Shown here: piece after piece, positions 59,000 to 64,000 of the stretch
Position numbering within the stretch: position 1 is the first letter of the stretch
Layout: each line of letters begins with the position of its first letter
NCBI GenBank assembly: GCA_028564705.1
Contig: JAPXFQ010001531.1
Coordinates: 248,001-312,000 of the forward strand
DNA from: Apricaphanius iberus
Taxonomy: Eukaryota; Chordata; Actinopteri; Cyprinodontiformes; Aphaniidae
DNA: 64,000 nucleotides
Direction: 5' to 3'
Notes under the pieces: model-generated
What the model saw: only the letters and a program-made list of their open reading frames with translations
Databases searched by the model: none
What the model was told of the DNA's origin: nothing
Made by a program: the position numbers and the translations under genes

Positions 59000-60048
59000 C
59001 TTTGATATCACCTAAAGACCCTGTTCTAAGAAGGTTCAAGCCAGACGCTCTGTCTCGACAGTTCTCTACGGATTTGGACCCGGAAACCCCCGAACCCATC
59101 TTGCCTCCCTCCTGCAGGGTTGGGAGTCTGTCCTGGTCCATCGAACGTCAGATTGACGCCGCCATTACGCTCGAACCTGATCCTTGGGGGGGTCCACCTG
59201 GTAGGCGGTATGTACTATCCTATGTCAGATCTCAAGCCATGTCTTGGGTCCATTCGTCGAGGTTCTCCTGTCATCCGGGGGTGAGCAGAACTGTGGCGCT
59301 TCTACGACGGTATTTTTGGTGGCCTGGACTCAATAAAATGTTAAGGACTTTGTTTCTGCCTGTCACACCTGCAATAAAAATAAAAATACTCATCTCTCTC
59401 CTTCTGGTCTCCTCCAACCGCTGCCCGTTCCGGCTCGTCCCTGGTCCCATATTGCATTGGACTTTGCCCTGAGATGTCTGTGTTCCACCAATCCACATCT
59501 TTGGAGCATCTACCTACCATGGATCGAGTATGCCCACAAATCACGTATCTCTGCTGCTACTGGTTGTTTCCCGTTCGAGGCCTCGGTTGGGTTTCAGCCG
59601 TCTCTTTTTCCCAACTCCGTTCCTGACCCTGTGTTGCCTTCAATCCGTACTTACATCAACACCTGCAAAAGGATCTGGTCTCAGACCCGGGCAGCCCTTC
59701 AGTGTACTTCTGCCCAGAATAAGAAGTACACCGACCGTCACCGTTCATAGGCACCTTCCTACAGCCCCGGTCAGATGGTTTGGTTATCGGCCAAAAACAT
59801 CAATTTGAAGGCCACCCCTAAAAAACTGTCTCCCCGCTTCTTGGGTCCCTTCCCCAACCTGGCCGTCTTGAATCCTTTGGCCGTCCGCCTCAAACTTCCC
59901 TCGTCCCTTCGAGTCCACCCTGTGTTTCATGTCTCCCAGATAAGACCTGTCTCACAGAACCCGTTGTGCCCAGCTCCACGTCTCTCATTGTCGACTTTGA
60001 AAAGAGGTCTGGTCGGCCGCCAGGAGGCGTCCGTTGAGGGGGAGGCAG
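59000..60048 (+). pseudogene. Sushi-like integrase remnant with deleted catalytic core
   Basis: The HHCC-side text ([30 protein letters not shown]) leads to WSHIALDF, which is joined directly to [20 protein letters not shown] and [19 protein letters not shown]. In sushi-type integrases more than 100 residues with the second Asp and the Glu of the DDE triad lie between. The C-terminal GQMVWLSAKNINLKA and HPVFHVSQIRPV motifs remain. The chromodomain expected after this is not visible. Confidence 0.85.
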
Positions 60049-60604
60049 TGTCAGGGCCACGCAGAGGGAGCTGTTTTTCCACCTCCTACTGGTGCTGAGA
60101 GTTAATCAGACACACCTGAACCTGATGATCTCATCATCCCGAGCAGTATTTAGAAGGAGCGTTTCCACTAGGCGGGTGTCAGAGGATTCCATTCCTGGAG
60201 AGGTAAACTACCACCTCACTGACCCCTTGCCTGTTATTCTGCCAGTGTCTTACCTGTTCTGTCTTCCGTTTTCCTCACTAGTCTCCTCGCTGAGCCTCTG
60301 TGGTTCTAGATTACCAGAACATCTTCCCGTGTCATTCGGAGCTCCAGTCATACGGCAACCAGTCTGGACATCCGTCTCCCTTGTGGTCTGTGGCCGCTCC
60401 TCCTCACGTTCTGCATACTGCTCAGTTCCAGCTCTCAGCCCTATCAGCTCCCTACGGTAAAGAGAACCATTACCGTCACTTCAGTTCCCACACCATTGCT
60501 GGTCCAGAAACTGACTTTCCTCTCCCATCAAGGATTTAATACTACTTCTGTGAGTCACCATAAACTCACACTTGTCCTCCTCTGATAGTTCCTCAAACTT
60601 ACCT
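60049..60604 (+). repeat. 3' LTR of sushi-like element, truncated by insertion
   Basis: Starts TGTCAGGG right after a purine-rich tract and follows the 5' LTR to AACTTACCT at 60604. There the match stops abruptly at the TGTAGCG start of another LTR. Confidence 0.9.
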
Positions 60605-61484
60605 TGTAGCGACATCATTGATTCCTCAGTGAGTTTGGATGTCACTCCAGACGCACCTCCTTGGGTTGTGGCCAATCAGGTGGAAGCAGATCATTGATAG
60701 TACTGACACACATGACACACAAAAGGCTACAGGTGAGCGGTGTGATCGGAGCGTGCTCTGGAAGAGGAAGTAAAGCGCAGAGCGACAGGTGCGATCGGAG
60801 AGGCAAAAGGAAAAGCAATCTGAGGAGCGTTTGTAGTGCTGAGAGCGGAGATATGGCCAGCAAGCTTGAGGAAGGAAGCGGATTGTCCTTTCGAGACGAG
60901 TGGAGCGCCAGGAGAGACACATGAGTGGATGAAGCGAAAGCCGTCAAACTTTGTGATATTACCTGACAGCAGCGAAACTCAGTTGGAGCGGGGCGCCTTC
61001 CCTGAGTTTTGGGAACCCCGGATCATCTACGTCACGTTGGGGTAGCGTGAGTAACTGAAACTGTTCCTAATTTATTCCCCTCCCAGACTAATACTACACT
61101 CTTGTGAGTTCAAGATTGACTGAACCGTTCGCACCATATCATTAAAGAACGAGCATCAACGACTCAATTTAAATGAGGAAATAATTACTCTGAGGGCGTT
61201 GATTAACTGGATGAACTGAGATGATTTGTCATGAACTGCTTCCTCTTCTGAACAATATAACACTTTTGCAATTCATACTTTGTGTGTCCTTTGTATATTG
61301 TATTTGTGATCACCTGTGGCTGTGTTGAATAATAATTGTGACTGTGAATGAGATTTTGAGTGGTTTAAGCTTTAAGAGTGTTAACCTAAAAAGATCTGGT
61401 TAACTTAAAATAAAACAAGAATTTTGTCAGCATTTGAGCTGACTGGCACCCCAGCATTGAAATAAAGTAAGCTGAACCGCTACA
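60605..61484 (+). repeat. 5' LTR of a second Ty3/Gypsy element
   Basis: An 880-bp segment that starts TGTAGCG and ends CGCTACA, a perfect 7-bp terminal inverted repeat with TG...CA ends. Five bases later TGGCACCCCAG (61490-61500) fits a primer-binding site (complement of a tRNA 3' end in ..GGGTGCCA). It contains AATAAAG near 61460. The second LTR should lie beyond the window. Confidence 0.85.
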
Positions 61485-61489
61485 GAAAT

Positions 61490-61507
61490 TGGCACCCCAG
61501 ATAAAAG
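61490..61507 (+). promoter_or_regulatory. Primer-binding site of the second LTR element
   Basis: TGGCACCCCAGATAAA begins with TGG and lies 5 bp after the LTR end, as expected for tRNA priming of minus-strand synthesis. The tRNA is not assigned. Confidence 0.6.
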
Positions 61508-61656
61508 AGTTAAAAATATTAATATTGATAATATTAATAACATGTAAAACAAACGACAAAAAAAAAAAATAAAAAAATAAATAAATAAATAAAAAATAAA
61601 AATATCTATCAAAAATCTAATAAAACAAGAATCCAGGAAGAAACAAGGTATCTATA

Positions 61657-64000
61657 ATGGCAGAGACATCTGCAAAAGAGACTGGAAAAAGTCAAAGAGC
61701 TACCTCATATTCGCTACTGGACATGGATTTGTGTGACATGGAGGACAGATCTCAACCTCTCATTTCATTGGATTTTCTGTCGCTCCCCACACCAAGTGTA
61801 GAACCAACATTAAAAGCAACAACTTCACAACTCGAGGAGAAAATTCAAAATATACTGGAAGTTCAAAAGGCAGAAAGCATGGAGATCAAAGAAATGGCAA
61901 AAACGTTATCCGCAGAAATTAAAACAAGGTTTGAACAACAACTGTTTCAAACACTGGAGAAACAAGCCAATTTTTTGAGAAATCAATTCACGGGAACTCT
62001 GAACTGGAAACTGAATGATCTCAATAAACAAATGGTTTTTGAAATGAAGGATATGCTGACACCACTGATACAGTCAGTTAACAATTTATCGAATGATGTG
62101 GGTGAAATTAAACGAAATATGGAGTTATTATCACAAGAGTTAATGTCCATAAAGCAGACTTACAACATTATTTCATCTGCAGTGGGTCCTCAATCTACTA
62201 CATCTGGAGAAAAAATACCAGACGTTACAAGTAAACCACGTCACCAATCCACCATGAAATCAGTTTTACAGGATGGAGCATTTGAGTCCCCTGTTCAGTC
62301 ACATATTTTAATGGATGCCAGAGGACGACTGTCAGGAAAATGCCCAGTCAAGTTGCAATTCCCATCATTTGGAAAAATGGAAGATGAACCTGACCCCTTG
62401 CTGTATCTGGAAAAATGTATGGATTTTTTGGCAATAAACCCTCTGTCAGAGGAGGAATTGATGGCGACCTTACGCAATGTCCTGCATGGAGTGTCCAGAG
62501 ACTGGTGGGATGTAGAACGACTACATACACATACCTGGTCGGATTTCAAAAAAAAGTTCTGTGCTGCCTTTTTGTCAGAAGATTATGAGGACGAGCTAGC
62601 GGATAGAGTAAGAACCCGATTACAAGGAGAAGAAGAAAGTATCCGAGATTTTGCTTTCATGTATCGCTCCTTGTGTCAAAGGTGGAAGCCGAATATCGAA
62701 GAATCTGCAGTGGTGAAGTTGATCCTCAAAAATATGAATCCTCAATTAACAAGTCAGTTACGTGGACGAGTAAATACTGTGGATGAGCTGGTGAGATTGG
62801 GTCAACAGTTGGAAAAGGACAGGGCCAGCCAAATACAGTATGATTCACGGAAAAAACAAATGATGAAACAGAAAGACAAGGATAAAACGGATCCTCTGCC
62901 ATCTACTGATCCTTTACCACCCCGAAATAGTACGCCAACCCAGATTTACTGTTGGAGATGCAAAGGGACTCATGCTCCCTACTCATGTCCAAATTATAAT
63001 CAGTCAAGAAAGTCAAAACCAACTAACCCAGTTAATCTACAATCATCAAGCTCTAATTTTCAAGGTACAGTACAACAACCTGGTCAGTCTACGCTCGGTT
63101 CTCTTGTCCCTAAAGCTCAGCCAGTGTCGAACGTCACCTCACAAACTTTTTTGTCAAATCAAAGATTTTCCAAAAATACTATGGCAGTACCAGGAACCAT
63201 GCTTCCCCGACAAGTACAAGTGCCAATCGAGGTGAGGAATTGGAAAGGAACTGCAGTGGTGGACACAGGTTGCACTTATACCCTTATTAATGAGTGGGTG
63301 TGGAAAAAAATCAAAACCCTTATGGAAGTGCTGACCCCATGGTCGGAAGACCCACTTTATCTAGCCGATGGAGAACAAAAAGTCCCTCTGGGATGGACAG
63401 AATTGCAAGTGGCTTTGCAGAATAAAATCTGGATGATGGTGGTGGTAGTAATGGATTCTCGGGCTCTTTCATATCCAGTTTTGTTGGGGCTGGACTCCAT
63501 TTTTTACAGTGGGATGCAGTTGGATGTAGCAGATGGATATTATTGGTTTAAGGATAACCCATCCGTAAAGTTTCCTTTTATTGCTGACACTTATCCAACT
63601 GGGTCTTCTTCTCAATCAAGAAACGACAACTGTGTTGCATTGTTTTCAGTATTACCACCTCCTGATAATATCAACGGCTCTAATCAGACTTTTGAGACTG
63701 ATATGGATGTTATCCAAGCTGTCATAAAAGACTGTGATCTGGGATATGAAAGAAAAGAAGATCTGAAAGAACTTTTGGTAAACCATCGGGATGTGTGCAC
63801 ATCAAAGTTAGGACGTACAAATGTACTTAAACACGAAATATATCTATCAAATCCCTGTCCACTTCACCAAAAACCTTATAGGACTTCTCCAACAAAACTT
63901 CAAATAATGAAAGATTTAATTGAAGAAATGTTGGAAGCAGATGTGATTGAACCATCTTTTTCTGCCTGGTCTTCTCCAGTGGTTCTAATTCCTAAAAAAA
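61657..64000 (+). CDS. Gag-protease-RT polyprotein of Ty3/Gypsy element, open to window end (partial)
   Basis: From ATG 61657 the frame is open for 781 codons to the window edge. An AT-rich leader precedes it. Residues 60-190: predicted coiled coil. About 229-391: Gag capsid-type domain with VLHGVSRDWWDV, FKKKFCAAF and DFAFMYRSLC. Residues 432-444: zinc knuckle C-W-R-C-K-G-T-H-A-P-Y-S-C with CX2CX3HX4C spacing, one residue shorter than the usual CCHC. Residues 536-538: protease active site DTG, with LLGLDSIF later. About 755-781: RT N terminus VIEPSFSAWSSPVVLIPKK. Gag and Pol are in one frame with no stop or shift between. No defect is visible, so this copy may be young. RT, RNase H, integrase and the 3' LTR should follow outside the window. 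Confidence 0.9.
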   Translation, partial: MAETSAKETGKSQRATSYSLLDMDLCDMEDRSQPLISLDFLSLPTPSVEPTLKATTSQLEEKIQNILEVQKAESMEIKEMAKTLSAEIKTRFEQQLFQTLEKQANFLRNQFTGTLNWKLNDLNKQMVFEMKDMLTPLIQSVNNLSNDVGEIKRNMELLSQELMSIKQTYNIISSAVGPQSTTSGEKIPDVTSKPRHQSTMKSVLQDGAFESPVQSHILMDARGRLSGKCPVKLQFPSFGKMEDEPDPLLYLEKCMDFLAINPLSEEELMATLRNVLHGVSRDWWDVERLHTHTWSDFKKKFCAAFLSEDYEDELADRVRTRLQGEEESIRDFAFMYRSLCQRWKPNIEESAVVKLILKNMNPQLTSQLRGRVNTVDELVRLGQQLEKDRASQIQYDSRKKQMMKQKDKDKTDPLPSTDPLPPRNSTPTQIYCWRCKGTHAPYSCPNYNQSRKSKPTNPVNLQSSSSNFQGTVQQPGQSTLGSLVPKAQPVSNVTSQTFLSNQRFSKNTMAVPGTMLPRQVQVPIEVRNWKGTAVVDTGCTYTLINEWVWKKIKTLMEVLTPWSEDPLYLADGEQKVPLGWTELQVALQNKIWMMVVVVMDSRALSYPVLLGLDSIFYSGMQLDVADGYYWFKDNPSVKFPFIADTYPTGSSSQSRNDNCVALFSVLPPPDNINGSNQTFETDMDVIQAVIKDCDLGYERKEDLKELLVNHRDVCTSKLGRTNVLKHEIYLSNPCPLHQKPYRTSPTKLQIMKDLIEEMLEADVIEPSFSAWSSPVVLIPKK

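Larger units (their letters stand above)
55657..60604 (+). mobile_element. Sushi-like Ty3/Gypsy LTR retrotransposon, decayed
   Basis: Two LTR copies flank gag, protease, RT, RNase H and integrase remnants in Ty3 order, with a purine-rich tract (TTGAGGGGGAGGCAG) just before the 3' LTR. The gag and pol text matches the sushi group, the family whose domesticated relatives include PEG10/RTL genes. It carries stops, frameshifts, a deleted integrase core and no visible chromodomain. Its 3' LTR is interrupted by a second LTR element at 60605. Confidence 0.88.
60605..64000 (+). mobile_element. Second Ty3/Gypsy LTR retrotransposon (partial), inserted in the 3' LTR of the first
   Basis: LTR, primer-binding site and gag-pol in order. 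The left end falls inside the 3' LTR of the sushi-like element, between ACTTACCT and the GTCAAACTT that follows in the 5' LTR copy. The rest of that LTR is expected downstream of this element. Not the same family as the first: LTR, gag and zinc knuckle all differ. Confidence 0.85.

Noticed and set aside
60481..60947. Minus-strand frames of 64-101 codons over the LTR junction
   Set aside because: Span the boundary of two LTRs and read antisense; chance frames.
1..64000. CRISPR arrays, bacterial operons or phage genes
   Set aside because: No spacer-repeat array, Shine-Dalgarno-led gene cluster or prokaryotic gene; all signals are vertebrate.

Overview
The window is vertebrate, almost certainly teleost fish, nuclear DNA. 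It is AT-rich, has spliced exons with GT/AG borders, and is dominated by fish-type transposable elements: L2 and Rex3/RTE LINEs, tRNA-derived SINEs, Tc1-like and hAT elements, and Ty3/Gypsy LTR elements. There is nothing bacterial in it. Most open frames are chance frames or pieces of mobile elements.

The only host gene I can support is on the minus strand. Two exons (17749-17887 and 17507-17644) join in phase to encode the N terminus of an ENOX-family protein (ecto-NOX disulfide-thiol exchanger, best match enox1). I see no other coding exon, so most of the window is probably large introns or the 5' region of this gene. Several unique, mixed-composition stretches (about 10.9-11.5, 27.7-28.0, 38.2-38.5 and 46.4-46.6 kb) look like candidate intronic regulatory elements. 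One plus-strand stretch near 12.34-12.59 kb has a CRE, a TATA box and a short signal-peptide-like ORF.

Layout. 0-8 kb: an old Tc1-like element split by a nearly full-length minus-strand L2 LINE (about 2251-7353). The L2 3' region carries an antisense piece of 28S rRNA (about 2838-3210). 8-17 kb: a TTAA-flanked MITE, two SINEs with clear target-site duplications, a Tc1-like transposase remnant and a long inverted-repeat element that itself took a 35-bp retro-insertion. 17.5-17.9 kb: the enox1 exons. 18-28 kb: mostly unrecognised DNA, two SINEs, an L2 3' fragment and a 30-bp minisatellite (24121-24630). 28.2-32.6 kb: LTR-like sequence interrupted by an internally deleted Rex3 (28820-30954). 33-51 kb: unrecognised DNA with an hAT transposase remnant, SINEs, a TIR element at 40.7-41.4 kb, a non-autonomous hAT element with an 8-bp duplication (43235-44133), a smaller hAT-like element and a second L2 fragment. 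51.7-55.5 kb: a jockey-group LINE with an intact ORF1 and a deleted ORF2. 55.66-60.6 kb: a decayed sushi-like Ty3/Gypsy element. 60.6 kb to the end: a second Ty3/Gypsy element inserted in the 3' LTR of the first. Its gag-protease-RT frame is uninterrupted and runs off the window.

The most interesting points are the 28S rRNA fragment inside the L2 3' region, the nested LTR elements with an intact-looking younger copy, the long inverted-repeat element with its tiny retro-insert, and the enox1 assignment, which gives the window its context. Family names rest on recall of typical fish repeats, not on a database search.
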